A DNA stretch of 64,000 nucleotides, from assembly GCF_031846525.1 (NCBI RefSeq), contig NZ_JAVRHM010000006.1, positions 1 to 64,000 of the forward strand, in the 5' to 3' direction. A model generated the notes under the pieces. That model saw only the letters and a program-made list of their open reading frames with translations. It made no database searches and had not been told where the DNA came from. The DNA is from Autumnicola patrickiae. Its GTDB lineage: Bacteria > Bacteroidota > Bacteroidia > Flavobacteriales > Flavobacteriaceae. Shown piece by piece: positions 23,974 through 33,894 of this stretch. Positions within the stretch are counted from its first letter, which is position 1. Every line of letters starts with the position of its first letter. The translations under genes and the position numbers were made by a program.

Positions 23974-26900
23974 TTAAGCTGTGGTAGTAGTTGTACCTGC
24001 TTTCTCTGGTTCTTCTTCATTCTTCTTTTTCTTCTCTATTTTGGATTTATCACTTACACTATCAAACATGATAGGTGTGGCAATAAAAATGGAGGAATAG
24101 GTACCTACAATAACCCCAACAATAAGCGCAAACATAAATCCTCTAATGCTTTCTCCCCCAAAGATAAAGATTGCAAGCAATACAATTAAAGTTGTAAGCG
24201 AGGTGTTTAATGTACGGCTCAAAGTACTGTTAAGTGCGCTGTTAATGGTCTTACCCAATGGCCAGCTGGTATGCTCATTTACAAATTCCCTGATCCTGTC
24301 GAAAACTACCACGGTATCGTTCAGCGAGTAACCTATTACCGTAAGGATTGCAGCAATAAAAGCCTGGTTAATTTCCATACTAAAAGGCATCACTTTATAA
24401 AGTAGTGAGAAAATACCCAAAACAATAAGAACATCATGGAATACTGCGGCTACCGCACCAAGACTAAATTGCCATTTTCTAAATCTTAATAAAATATATA
24501 GGAAAACTACAATAAGAGAACCTAAAACGGCCCAGAAAGAGGCATTTTTAATATCATCTGCTATAGTAGGCCCAACCTTCATAGACTGCATTATTCCCAG
24601 AGACCTGCCTCCTGAACCGGCGGTAAACTCGTCAAAAGTTAAATCTGCAGGAAGATAATTTTGTAAAGCATCATATAAATTCTGCTGAATTTCTTCATCT
24701 ACCTGAGCACCTTCATCTTCTACACGATAATTTGTGGTGATCTTAAGTTGGTTGTTTGGTCCAAAAGTTTTTGCTTCAGCACTTCCGAAGACAGCAACTA
24801 GATCCTGTTCCACTGCAGTAGGATTAACATCCTGATCGAACCTAACAGTGTATGTCCTACCCCCCACAAAATCTACACCCTGATTAAGTCCCTGTACAAA
24901 TAAGGAGCCAACACTGATGATAACAAAAATAGCTGAAGCTATGTAAGCCATTTTCCTTTTGCCAAGGAAGTCGATGTTCATATTAGTGAACAATTTCTTA
25001 GTGGCTCCAGTGGAGAACTGTAATGACTTTCCGTTTTTACCGTATCCGTCAATAAATAGGCGGGTAATAAAAATCGCAGTAAAAAGAGAAGTCGCTATAC
25101 CTATTAGTAAGGTCGTGGCAAAACCTTTAATTGGACCTGTACCTAAGATTAAAAGTATAAATCCAGTTAAACCTGTTGTAATGTTAGCATCAAGAATAGA
25201 AGAAAGCGCATTACTGAATCCGTCTCTAATGGCATCCACCTGAGACTTACCTTTTGCGAGTTCTTCTTTGATCCTCTCGAAGATAAGAACGTTGGCATCC
25301 ACAGATATACCTATTGTTAAGACAATACCTGCAATACCTGGAAGGGTAAGAACCGCACCCAAACCAGCAAGAATTCCAAAAATGAATAAAATGTTCACTA
25401 CAAGGGCAACATCGGCGAATAAACCAGCTTTACCATAATAGAAAACCATCCATAAAAGCACAAAAATAAGTGCAATTCCAAAAGATAACACTCCACTGTT
25501 TATAGCTTCCTGTCCTAAAGACGGACCAACTATTTCACTTTGGATAATTTCTGCTGATGCAGGAAGTTTACCGGCACGTAAAACGTTTGCTAAATCCTGA
25601 CCTTCAGTAATTGAAAAATCTCCTGAAATTTCACTTCTACCTCCCGAAATAGGACCTGTAGAAACACCTGGCGCAGAATAAACAATATTGTCAAGTACAA
25701 TTGCTATATTACTTTGTTGATTTGAAGCCTGACCGGTCATTTCTTCCCAAATCTTAGCTCCTGTACCGTCCATTTGCATAGAAACAGCCACATTTCCTAA
25801 CTGACCGTATGTTTGCTGTGCATCGGTAATTACACTACCACTTAATGGTGGCTCCATATTTCGGTTACCCTTTAAAGCGTACAATCCAACAGTACCTGTT
25901 TCTTCGTCTGGAACACCCCAAACGAATTTTGCATATCGTTGCTCAGCAGGCAGTAAAGAACGTACCCTGGACCTGCTCAAATAATCATTAACCTGTGCCG
26001 TATCAGCAACTGAAAAAGTCGCAATAACAGGACTCCCCTGGAATCCAGGTGATCTAATAAGTTCGAATAAAGGATTATTTCCTGTAGCTACTTCTGTAGT
26101 ATCCTCAGCATCTGCAAGAAGTTCGCTGATGTCCTCATCCTCTGTAGTAGTTGTGGTATCTGCAGTGGTAGTAGTTTCAGGAACATCTTGTTCACTTTCC
26201 ACGATGTCTGCTAATACTGTATTTGCTTCAAAAAGGAAATTTCCTAGTTCAGTATTTTTATATACGTGCCAGAATTCTAATTGGGCAGTACTTTGTAACA
26301 GGTTTTTAACCCTGTTTACATCCTTAGCTCCAGGTAATTCTACAAGGATCCTTCCGGAATTTCCAAGTCTCTGGATATTTGGCTGAGTAACGCCAAATTT
26401 ATCGATACGTTTACGCAACACCTCAAATGCTGATGTAATAGACTCATCAACCCTAAGTCTGATAATCTCCTCAACCTCATCATTAGACATATCAGGATTA
26501 ATGTCGTCGCTAAGTGCTCTGTTAAAGAAAACATCAGGAGAAGCTAAACGTGCATCTGGAATACTATTGAATTCTTCAAAGAATAAATCTATATAATCAT
26601 CCTGGCTATCTGCCTGAGCTGCATCGGCGCGGCTTATTGCCTGATTAAATGAAGGGTCATTTGTATTATTAGCAAGACCGCTAAGAATATCTTTTACCGA
26701 AATTTGAAGAATAACATTAATTCCACCTTTAAGGTCAAGACCCTTATTTAATTCTTTTTCTTTTGCACTATTATAGGTAATCCCTGCAATAACTTCTTCA
26801 TTCCCAATAGAATCAAGGTAACTCTGTTCCTCAACATCCCTTAACTCAGAGTAATTCTCTACTCCCTCACCAACTCTTCGTTCTGCATACTCCTCAGCAT

Positions 26901-27000
26901 CGTTTTCAACTTTATTACTTATAAAGGTAAACGACAACTGGTAAAGACATACCAGCCCAAATAAAATTGCAAAAACTTTAATAAGCCCTTTGTTCTGCAT
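23974..27000 (-). CDS. secDF: Protein translocase subunit SecDF (fused)
   Basis: A 1008-residue fusion of SecD (residues about 1-640) and SecF (about 655-1000), 12 transmembrane helices in two six-helix RND-like halves. SecD landmarks: LNKGLDLKGGINVILQ, the P1 domain with an acidic Thr-rich insertion (TTTTADTTTTTEDED-like, residues about 275-300), and SVDANVLIFERIKEE. SecF landmarks: GVDFVGGRTYTVRF and SLNDTVVVFDRIREF. It uses the proton gradient to complete SecYEG-dependent export. The fusion is the normal Bacteroidota form. The tail is Lys/Glu/Thr-rich. Confidence 0.95.
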   Translation of the reverse strand: MQNKGLIKVFAILFGLVCLYQLSFTFISNKVENDAEEYAERRVGEGVENYSELRDVEEQSYLDSIGNEEVIAGITYNSAKEKELNKGLDLKGGINVILQISVKDILSGLANNTNDPSFNQAISRADAAQADSQDDYIDLFFEEFNSIPDARLASPDVFFNRALSDDINPDMSNDEVEEIIRLRVDESITSAFEVLRKRIDKFGVTQPNIQRLGNSGRILVELPGAKDVNRVKNLLQSTAQLEFWHVYKNTELGNFLFEANTVLADIVESEQDVPETTTTADTTTTTEDEDISELLADAEDTTEVATGNNPLFELIRSPGFQGSPVIATFSVADTAQVNDYLSRSRVRSLLPAEQRYAKFVWGVPDEETGTVGLYALKGNRNMEPPLSGSVITDAQQTYGQLGNVAVSMQMDGTGAKIWEEMTGQASNQQSNIAIVLDNIVYSAPGVSTGPISGGRSEISGDFSITEGQDLANVLRAGKLPASAEIIQSEIVGPSLGQEAINSGVLSFGIALIFVLLWMVFYYGKAGLFADVALVVNILFIFGILAGLGAVLTLPGIAGIVLTIGISVDANVLIFERIKEELAKGKSQVDAIRDGFSNALSSILDANITTGLTGFILLILGTGPIKGFATTLLIGIATSLFTAIFITRLFIDGYGKNGKSLQFSTGATKKLFTNMNIDFLGKRKMAYIASAIFVIISVGSLFVQGLNQGVDFVGGRTYTVRFDQDVNPTAVEQDLVAVFGSAEAKTFGPNNQLKITTNYRVEDEGAQVDEEIQQNLYDALQNYLPADLTFDEFTAGSGGRSLGIMQSMKVGPTIADDIKNASFWAVLGSLIVVFLYILLRFRKWQFSLGAVAAVFHDVLIVLGIFSLLYKVMPFSMEINQAFIAAILTVIGYSLNDTVVVFDRIREFVNEHTSWPLGKTINSALNSTLSRTLNTSLTTLIVLLAIFIFGGESIRGFMFALIVGVIVGTYSSIFIATPIMFDSVSDKSKIEKKKKNEEEPEKAGTTTTTA

Positions 27001-27043
27001 TATTCCTTAAATTATAATTAAATAGGTCAATTTTAAAAACGGA

Positions 27044-27051
27044 CAAATATA
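27044..27051 (-). promoter_or_regulatory. -7 box for secDF
   Basis: TATATTTG on the minus strand, exact consensus, 43 bp before the ATG, with a TTG 21 nt further upstream (27073-27075). Confidence 0.55.
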
Positions 27052-27111
27052 GGGTTTCAAAAATGAAATCCCAATCTTTTTTTTTTGAATATTTTAACTT
27101 TTAAACACAGA

Positions 27112-27138
27112 AAAGGCCACTGATTTAGTGGCCTTTTC
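27112..27138 (-). terminator. Terminator of mdh
   Basis: AAAAGGCCACT/AGTGGCCTTTT stem with a short GATTT loop just after mdh. Confidence 0.85.
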
Positions 27139-27163
27139 GCTTAAAAATTTTGTTGAATTTATC

Positions 27164-28090
27164 TTAGAACTCCAGTAGACTGTTAGTCTTCTTCACTCCT
27201 TCTGCGCTTTCTTTCATTTTGTTCTTTTCCGCTTCATCAAGTTCTATTTCTACAATTTCCTCAAGACCATCTTTACCAAGAATTGCAGGAACACCAATAC
27301 AAAGATCATTAAGTCCATACTCCCCTTCAAGTAAAGCAGAACAAGGGAACATTTTCTTTTGATCACAAGCTATTGCCTGTACCAAACCAGATACTGCTGC
27401 TCCGGGAGCATACCACGCACTCGTTCCAAGTAGCTTTGTAAGGGTTGCACCTCCTACTTTTGTATCTTCAGAAACCTGGTTCAGCCTTTCTTCAGATAAA
27501 AATTTTGTCACCGGCACACTATTCCTGGTAGCCAATCTTGTAAGTGGCACCATTCCGGTATCACTATGGCCACCTATTACCATTCCATCCACATCAGACG
27601 GTGGGCATTCTAAAGCTTCACTAATTCTATATTTAAATCTCGCACTATCTAAAGCTCCTCCCATCCCAATGATTCGATTTTTTGGAAGTTTAGTGGTTTT
27701 ATGTACAAGATATGTCATGGTATCCATTGGGTTACTAACAACAATAAGGATTACGTCTGGAGAATGTTCAATTAGCTTTGAAGAAACCTCTTTAACGATT
27801 CCTGCATTTATACCAATTAATTCTTCTCTGGTCATTCCAGGTTTACGCGGAATACCACTGGTTATAACAGCAACGTCGCTACCCGCCGTTTTGGAATAAT
27901 CGTTTGTACTCCCAGTAAGTTTGGTATCAAAACCATTTAAGGTAGCAGTTTGCATAAGGTCCATCGCTTTCCCTTCAGCAACTCCTTCTTTGATATCCAG
28001 TAAAACAACTTCTGAAGCAAAATTCTTAATTGCAACATACTCCGCACAGCTGGCACCAACCGCACCTGCTCCTACTATAGTAACTTTCAT
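27164..28090 (-). CDS. mdh: Malate dehydrogenase, LDH-like type
   Basis: A 308-residue NAD-dependent MDH interconverting malate and oxaloacetate in the TCA cycle. GAGAVGAS (7-14) binds NAD; the adenosine-ribose Asp is in VVLLDIKEG. Substrate arginines are in PRKPGMTREEL, and the catalytic His is in IGGHSDTG. VSNPMDTMTYL marks the LDH-like tetrameric MDH group and not lactate dehydrogenase. It has its own terminator; the upstream DUF6588 gene is separated by 88 bp. Confidence 0.94.
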   Translation of the reverse strand: MKVTIVGAGAVGASCAEYVAIKNFASEVVLLDIKEGVAEGKAMDLMQTATLNGFDTKLTGSTNDYSKTAGSDVAVITSGIPRKPGMTREELIGINAGIVKEVSSKLIEHSPDVILIVVSNPMDTMTYLVHKTTKLPKNRIIGMGGALDSARFKYRISEALECPPSDVDGMVIGGHSDTGMVPLTRLATRNSVPVTKFLSEERLNQVSEDTKVGGATLTKLLGTSAWYAPGAAVSGLVQAIACDQKKMFPCSALLEGEYGLNDLCIGVPAILGKDGLEEIVEIELDEAEKNKMKESAEGVKKTNSLLEF

Positions 28091-28178
28091 TCTTTAATAT
28101 TTATTCGGTTTATAATTGAGACTAAAATACGAAATATGTTAATGATTTTATAATAACAAATGGTTAAAGTCCGCCGCT

Positions 28179-29147
28179 CTAAATTCTAAAATGAAGTCCC
28201 ACATTAAGATTAAAAAATCTCCCGGCTGTCGCCATTGTACTGACTTTAAAGTCATCAAAGTAAACATTGAAACCAATATCTCCTTTAAATTGTGCTTCAG
28301 AATCTCCTAAGTCCTCCAAAGCCTCATTAATCGTACTCAAACCAAAATTGCTTCCCTGCATCATGTAAGAAAAATTAGAGCTTGCAACTCCAAGAGCTCC
28401 GAAAATTTCAAAATTCCCATAACGTTTTGAACCTAATGCTTCTGCTACCCATACATTTGCATCTACGTCTATAGCATTTAGTTGTGCAAATTCTGCAAGA
28501 TCAACAGGTTCAAAAGCATAAGCTACATCAAAAATACTGTACGCAGCAAAAGCAGCAAATTGAAAGTCATCGGGCCGGTTAAATCTTAAATACTGACTAA
28601 AATTGTGCTTGATTCCCACACCATATGTACTTACCTCCACATCATTAACTTTTAATTGAGGCACTGCCCGTACCGCAACTTCAGTTTCAAAAGGAAGACC
28701 CACAGTTACCTGGGCAAATGGATGTGCTACGATACTTTGGTTTACCCCCTCAATCGCCTGGAAGGGAGGAATTTCCTGACCGAGTACTTCTCCTTCAAAA
28801 TAAACTTCAGAAGAAGAACCAAAAGCCGTAGGAATAATTGCACTATTCCCTCCACCCTGGATATTAAGTGCGCTTAAGTTACTTATTTTAAAGGTTTTCC
28901 TGCTTTCAGGAACTATTAAAGCGTTGGCATGCAAAGAAACTTCAAATTTCCAGGCACCCAAAGACTGTGCAGAAGAAAACCATCCTCCATTGGCCTGATA
29001 GGCAATACTGTTAGCTGCCGGCTGGGCAAAACCCTCGGCTATCCTCCTCAAATCATTAACTACAGGAATGTCAGTGGAACTTTGAGCCGAGACAGAAGTA
29101 CCGCACAATATTGCGGTAAGGCAGAAAATATAATATATTTTTTTCAT
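28179..29147 (-). CDS. DUF6588 family outer-membrane-like protein
   Basis: 322 residues: signal peptide (ILCGTSVSAQSS) and a series of amphipathic beta strands ending with the outer-membrane C-terminal signature FFNLNVGLHFRI. Motifs such as FAQPAANSIAYQANGGWF, SLGAWKFEVSLHAN and VGIKHNFSQYL match DUF6588 as I recall it, a small Bacteroidota barrel family of unknown role. It lies between mdh and gyrB on the same strand, after the gyrB terminator. Confidence 0.78.
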   Translation of the reverse strand: MKKIYYIFCLTAILCGTSVSAQSSTDIPVVNDLRRIAEGFAQPAANSIAYQANGGWFSSAQSLGAWKFEVSLHANALIVPESRKTFKISNLSALNIQGGGNSAIIPTAFGSSSEVYFEGEVLGQEIPPFQAIEGVNQSIVAHPFAQVTVGLPFETEVAVRAVPQLKVNDVEVSTYGVGIKHNFSQYLRFNRPDDFQFAAFAAYSIFDVAYAFEPVDLAEFAQLNAIDVDANVWVAEALGSKRYGNFEIFGALGVASSNFSYMMQGSNFGLSTINEALEDLGDSEAQFKGDIGFNVYFDDFKVSTMATAGRFFNLNVGLHFRI

Positions 29148-29215
29148 AAGTGAATTCAGGTTTTAATTGGGGTGTAAAAATAATAAAATAATAATGTAAG
29201 GTTTAACAAAAAAAA

Positions 29216-29243
29216 ACAGGTCTGCAAATTTGCGGACCTGTTT
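29216..29243 (-). terminator. Terminator of gyrB
   Basis: ACAGGTCTGCAAA/TTTGCGGACCTGT stem (one mismatch), T-run on the minus strand. Confidence 0.85.
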
Positions 29244-29268
29244 ATCATATATTTAAGACAGTCAGTCT

Positions 29269-31209
29269 CTATGCGTCAATATTAGCATACTTAGCATTTT
29301 TTTCTATAAATTCCCTTCTGGGAGGTACTTCATCACCCATAAGCATTGAGAAAACCCTATCTGCTTCACCACTATTATCAATATTCACCTGCCTCAATTT
29401 TCTACGCTCAGGATCCATTGTTGTATCCCAAAGTTGCTCAGCATTCATCTCCCCAAGACCTTTATACCTTTGGATTTGAACACCTCCGCTATAGCTTTCA
29501 GCAATTTCATCGCGCTCCTTCTCAGACCACGCATAGCGCTTTTTAGAAGCTTTTTTCACCAAATAAAGAGGTGGGGTTGCAATGTAAATATGTCCACCTT
29601 CAATTAACTCCTTCATATATCTATAGAAGAAGGTTAAAATAAGTGTTTCAATATGGCTACCATCCACATCGGCATCACACATAATAACAACTTTATGATA
29701 CCTTAGTTTTGACAAATTCAAGGCTTTACTATCTTCTTCTGTTCCGATAGTAACACCAAGGGCAGTATAAATATTTTTAATTTCTTCGTTATCAAAAACC
29801 CGATGGGTCATTGCTTTTTCCACATTAAGAATTTTACCCCTTAACGGAAGAATAGCCTGAAATTTCCTGTCCCGACCTTGTTTTGCCGTACCACCTGCAG
29901 AATCTCCCTCAACAAGAAAAACCTCACATTGTGCAGGATCCTGTTCAGAACAATCTGATAATTTCCCGGGCAACCCCCCAATACTCATCGCGGTTTTTCG
30001 CTGCACCATTTCCCGTGCCTTCTTGGCTGCATTCCTGGCCTGCGCTGCAAGAATTACCTTCTGAACAATTGTTTTTGCATCATTGGGATTTTCTTCCAGA
30101 TAAATATCCAACATTTCTGACACCGCCTGAGAAACAGCTGATGTCACCTCACGGTTACCTAATTTCGTTTTCGTCTGACCCTCAAACTGAGGCTCCCCAA
30201 CTTTGACCGAAATAATTGCCGTTAATCCTTCCCGAAAATCATCCCCGGTAATTTCAAACTTCAGTTTATCAAGCAATCCTGAAGCATCTGCGTATTTCTT
30301 TAGAGTGGTTGTTAAACCTCTTCGGAATCCAGAAAGGTGAGTTCCACCTTCATGGGTATTAATATTGTTTACGTAAGAATGGAGATTTTCATTAAAAGAA
30401 GTATTGTAGATCATAGCTACCTCTACAGGAATGTCGTTCTTCTCCCCTTCCATGGAAATTACGTCCCCGATAATAGGCTCACGGTTACCGTCTAAAAACT
30501 TTATGAATTCCTTTAAGCCTTCTTCAGAATGAAAAGTTTCGGAAACAAAATTTCCCTCTTTATCTTTTTGTCTCTTATCTGTAAGGCTTATAGTAAGTCC
30601 TTTATTCAGAAAAGATAACTCACGCATTCTACTGGAGAGCGTGTCGTAACTATATTCTACTGTTTGCTGAAAGATACTAGGATCTGGCTTAAAAGTGACC
30701 ATAGTACCAGATAATTCTGTTTCTCCTACAGGTTTTACAGGATAAAGCGGTTTCCCCAGTTCATATTCCTGCTCCCATATTTGACCATCACGATAGACAG
30801 TAGCCTTAAGACTGGAAGAAAGCGCATTCACACAGCTAACCCCCACCCCGTGCAAACCTCCGGAAACCTTATAAGAATCTTTATCGAATTTCCCTCCGGC
30901 ACCAATTTTGGTCATTACAACCTCAAGAGCAGAAACACCTTCTTTTTTATGAAGGTCGATTGGAATACCTCTACCGTTATCTTCTGTGGTTACAGAACCA
31001 TCTTCATTTATAGTAACTTTTATTGTATCGCAATGGCCTGCCATCGCTTCGTCAATAGAGTTGTCTACTACTTCATAAACCAAATGATGCAGACCTCTTA
31101 TCCCGGTATCTCCAATATACATAGAAGGCCGCATACGAACATGCTCCATCCCCTCGAGGGCCTGTATACTGTCTGCCGAGTAAAGTTTTTTCTTGGCTTC
31201 TTCGCTCAT
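29269..31209 (-). CDS. gyrB: DNA gyrase subunit B
   Basis: A 646-residue type IIA topoisomerase ATPase subunit. GHKL ATPase: EVVDNSIDEA, TVNGRGIP-equivalent TEDNGRGIPID, and SGGLHGVGVSCVNALS. The Toprim domain has EGDSAGGTAKQGRDR, PLRGKILNVEKA and DADVDGSHI. The C-terminal QRYKGLGEMNAEQLWDTTMDP is the usual close. Length of ~645 without the gammaproteobacterial insertion is normal for Bacteroidota. Gyrase introduces negative supercoils; gyrA is not in this window. Confidence 0.97.
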   Translation of the reverse strand: MSEEAKKKLYSADSIQALEGMEHVRMRPSMYIGDTGIRGLHHLVYEVVDNSIDEAMAGHCDTIKVTINEDGSVTTEDNGRGIPIDLHKKEGVSALEVVMTKIGAGGKFDKDSYKVSGGLHGVGVSCVNALSSSLKATVYRDGQIWEQEYELGKPLYPVKPVGETELSGTMVTFKPDPSIFQQTVEYSYDTLSSRMRELSFLNKGLTISLTDKRQKDKEGNFVSETFHSEEGLKEFIKFLDGNREPIIGDVISMEGEKNDIPVEVAMIYNTSFNENLHSYVNNINTHEGGTHLSGFRRGLTTTLKKYADASGLLDKLKFEITGDDFREGLTAIISVKVGEPQFEGQTKTKLGNREVTSAVSQAVSEMLDIYLEENPNDAKTIVQKVILAAQARNAAKKAREMVQRKTAMSIGGLPGKLSDCSEQDPAQCEVFLVEGDSAGGTAKQGRDRKFQAILPLRGKILNVEKAMTHRVFDNEEIKNIYTALGVTIGTEEDSKALNLSKLRYHKVVIMCDADVDGSHIETLILTFFYRYMKELIEGGHIYIATPPLYLVKKASKKRYAWSEKERDEIAESYSGGVQIQRYKGLGEMNAEQLWDTTMDPERRKLRQVNIDNSGEADRVFSMLMGDEVPPRREFIEKNAKYANIDA

Positions 31210-31248
31210 GTATTGTGTAAATTAAATTCGTGTATTTTTGGTAACGAA

Positions 31249-31256
31249 CAAATATA
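31249..31256 (-). promoter_or_regulatory. -7 box for gyrB
   Basis: TATATTTG on the minus strand, exact TAnnTTTG, 39 bp before the ATG. Confidence 0.55.
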
Positions 31257-31326
31257 GGAAAACCCCTGCTTTTACACTGTGAGAGCGACCTTTAAAGCTC
31301 TGAAGTTATTAACAATTTATGTGGAA

Positions 31327-31368
31327 AACCCGTAGCATTCCCGATGAAAAAAGCGGGTGCTACGGGTT
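31327..31368 (-). terminator. Terminator of asnB
   Basis: Long stem AACCCGTAGCA/TGCTACGGGTT with an inner CCCG/CGGG pairing, followed on the minus strand by TTTTCC. Strong stem, modest T-run. Confidence 0.7.
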
Positions 31369-31394
31369 AAACAAACCACACGAAAATTTTTCCT

Positions 31395-33014
31395 CTAGAC
31401 TTTGGCTAATTCATCCAATTGCTTCTTTGCAGTAGAAGCTACGTGTGAGGTATTTGCCCTTCCACTTGGATCCAAATCTTCCTGCCATTTTGGAATCCAT
31501 CTCTTTACCGTTTTAGCTGCACTTTCCTGCGGATAGTGACTATGGAAGATCTCTCTGTAGAAATAAGCTTCTTTTGTAGCAGGAGTATTGTGCGGGAATC
31601 TTGTTGCTGCTTCTGCCATTTGCTCATCGCTAACATGCGCAGTTGCATGAGCTATAAGCTCATCTATCCAGTTATAACCTACACCATCACTAAATTGCTC
31701 TTTTTGTCTCCATAGCACCTCATCTGGAAGGAAGGGACGCTCTGGAGTGTCAAATGCTTTACGAAGAATGTATTTTTCAACACCGTCATACGTGCTTGGC
31801 ATTTTTTCTCTTGGCTCGGTTTCTATAGCTGTTTTAAGAAATTGTTTATCCAGGAATGGAACACGTGCTTCCAGACCATGTGCCATTGTAGATTTATCTG
31901 CTCTTAAACAATCTGCAGTAGCAAGTCTTTGCACTCTCCTAATTGTTTCTTTCTGAAACTCTTCAGGAGAAGGAGCATTTTTAAAGTACAGGTAACCTCC
32001 AAAAATTTCGTCTGCACCTTCACCAGAAAGTACCACCTTCACACCCTTATCTGTTATAGCTTTAGAAAGGAAATACATTGGAGTACTTGCTCTTACCGAC
32101 GTAACATCATAGGTTTCAAGATGCCATATAAGCTTCTTGAGAATATCTATTCCTTCTTCAACAGTAAAATAAAGCTCTGAGTGTTCTGTTCCTAAAAACT
32201 CCGCAACTTTTCTTGCCGCAATTAAATCAGGTGCCGTTTCATCTAAACCAATAGAAAAGGAATGTAATTTTTGACCTGTTCCTTCAAGAAGTCTTGCTGC
32301 AATAGAAGAAGTTAATGAAGAATCAAGACCTCCGCTTAACAATACCCCTAAAGGCACATCTGCCATTAAACGTTTTTTGGTTGCAGAGATAAGACTTTCT
32401 CTCAGTTTTGCAAGATCCAGCTCCTTTGTTCCTTTTTTGTAATCGTACCAGTCCGGAGTATAATACTCTACAAAACCAGTTTCAGGAGTATAGTAATGTC
32501 CCGGAGGAAATGCAGCAAAGCTTGAACATTGGTCTGCCAATGCTTTCATTTCACTTGCAAACCAAATAGCACCATCATCATCGGTTCCGTAGTAAAGTGG
32601 CTTCACCCCGATTGGATCACGGGCTGCAATAAAATCTTTTCCATCTACTATTACAAATGAAAACACCCCATCCAATTTGTCTAAAAAATCATAACCATAT
32701 TCTTCATATAAATGAACAATAACTTCAGAATCTCCCGTTGTACGGAATTTGTGATCTTTTAGTTCATTATTTCTAAGCGCAACGTGATTATATATTTCAC
32801 CATTATGAATCATCCAGGCTGATGATGTACCCTGGATTGGTTGTTTTCCTGTTTCTAAATCTACAATAGAAAGTCTTTCGTGACTTAATACATAACCTTC
32901 TTCGGTTATATGAACATCACTTTCGTCCGGCCCGCGGTGAGACATCCTTTTAGACAGGCTGCTTACTTTCTCTTTACTTAATCGATCTCCGATTACTGCT
33001 AAAATTCCACACAT
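31395..33014 (-). CDS. asnB: Asparagine synthase B (glutamine-hydrolysing)
   Basis: Start is set at the ATG at 33014 so that the mature protein begins Met-Cys (MCGILAVIGD): Cys2 is the Ntn glutaminase nucleophile, which an upstream start at 33041 would bury. 539 residues. The amidotransferase domain has SHRGPDESD, HERLSIVD and NGEIYNH; the synthetase domain has LSGGLDSSLTSSIAARL (PP-loop) and VLSGEGADEIFGGYLYF. It makes asparagine from aspartate, glutamine and ATP. Monocistronic, with a terminator. Confidence 0.95.
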   Translation of the reverse strand: MCGILAVIGDRLSKEKVSSLSKRMSHRGPDESDVHITEEGYVLSHERLSIVDLETGKQPIQGTSSAWMIHNGEIYNHVALRNNELKDHKFRTTGDSEVIVHLYEEYGYDFLDKLDGVFSFVIVDGKDFIAARDPIGVKPLYYGTDDDGAIWFASEMKALADQCSSFAAFPPGHYYTPETGFVEYYTPDWYDYKKGTKELDLAKLRESLISATKKRLMADVPLGVLLSGGLDSSLTSSIAARLLEGTGQKLHSFSIGLDETAPDLIAARKVAEFLGTEHSELYFTVEEGIDILKKLIWHLETYDVTSVRASTPMYFLSKAITDKGVKVVLSGEGADEIFGGYLYFKNAPSPEEFQKETIRRVQRLATADCLRADKSTMAHGLEARVPFLDKQFLKTAIETEPREKMPSTYDGVEKYILRKAFDTPERPFLPDEVLWRQKEQFSDGVGYNWIDELIAHATAHVSDEQMAEAATRFPHNTPATKEAYFYREIFHSHYPQESAAKTVKRWIPKWQEDLDPSGRANTSHVASTAKKQLDELAKV

Positions 33015-33283
33015 GACATTTACGTTATTAATTTGATACAAATATGGGTCGAAGCTTACAGTTTTTAAAACCTTATCCTTTGATTGATTTCATTTGTAAA
33101 AAAATTAGTTAGTATTGGCATTTAAACGATAGCTTATCCACCTAATTACCTAATAAAAATTTACAGGTGTAAATATTCTGGATTTTAACAGCATCTAAGT
33201 AATTTTTTAACACGAAAGACGTTGTACCTGAAGTATCTTTAAAAAAATTAATGAAATACTTAACAACTAAATTTTAAGAAGTA

Positions 33284-33841
33284 ATGAAAAAATTATTTAT
33301 AGCTGTATTTGGAATAGTGCTTACTTGCGGAAGCCTTAGTGCACAGGAAGAAAACACTGGTGCTCCCAATTTTACGAAGATGGACAGCAGCCCCATGGAT
33401 CTCGCTCTTTATAGAAACCAAAATGAAGAACCTGTCGCCCGGGTAATTTACAGCCGACCTCAAAAAAGGGATCGTGAAGTATTTGGTAAACTTGTACCTT
33501 ATGGGGAAGTATGGCGAACAGGAGCCAATGAGGCAACAGAACTTACTCTTTATAAAGACATGCAGGTGGCCGGAGAAAAAATCCCTCAGGGAACTTATAC
33601 ATTATACACTGTTCCTAATGAAAAGGAATGGACTGTAATCCTTAACAAAAAAACGCTTACATGGGGTGCTTATGAATATTCTAGCGAACAAGATCTCGTA
33701 AGAATTACCGTGCCTGTAAGAAAAGCTCCAAATGACATTGAAGCTTTATCTATGGCATTTCAGGAATCTGGTAATGGGGCAGACCTTCTTATAGGCTGGG
33801 ACGACAGCTATGTGAAAGTTCCTTTTGAACCAACAATGTAA
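33284..33841 (+). CDS. DUF2911 family protein
   Basis: 185 residues with a signal peptide (CGSLSAQEE). The DUF2911 core is complete: MDLALYRNQ...ARVIYSRPQKRDREVFGKLVPYGEVWRTGANEATEL (given here in pieces), GEKIPQGTYTLYTVPNEKEWTVILN, and a beta-rich end. A secreted beta-sandwich family abundant in Bacteroidota, function unknown. Monocistronic, convergent with queE through a shared terminator. Confidence 0.88.
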   Translation: MKKLFIAVFGIVLTCGSLSAQEENTGAPNFTKMDSSPMDLALYRNQNEEPVARVIYSRPQKRDREVFGKLVPYGEVWRTGANEATELTLYKDMQVAGEKIPQGTYTLYTVPNEKEWTVILNKKTLTWGAYEYSSEQDLVRITVPVRKAPNDIEALSMAFQESGNGADLLIGWDDSYVKVPFEPTM

Positions 33842-33870
33842 AAATTGGTGCAATCAGTAAGTAGAAAATT

Positions 33871-33893
33871 AAAAAGCGCCTTTTGGCGCTTTT
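33871..33893. terminator. Bidirectional terminator between DUF2911 and queE
   Basis: AAAAAGCGCC/GGCGCTTTTT stem with TTTT-type loop and T-run; symmetrical enough to serve both genes. Confidence 0.85.
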
Positions 33894-33894
33894 T

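Noticed and set aside
33015..33283. Possible riboswitch or small RNA between asnB and DUF2911
   Set aside because: I see only AT-rich sequence with no stable structure or known aptamer motif.
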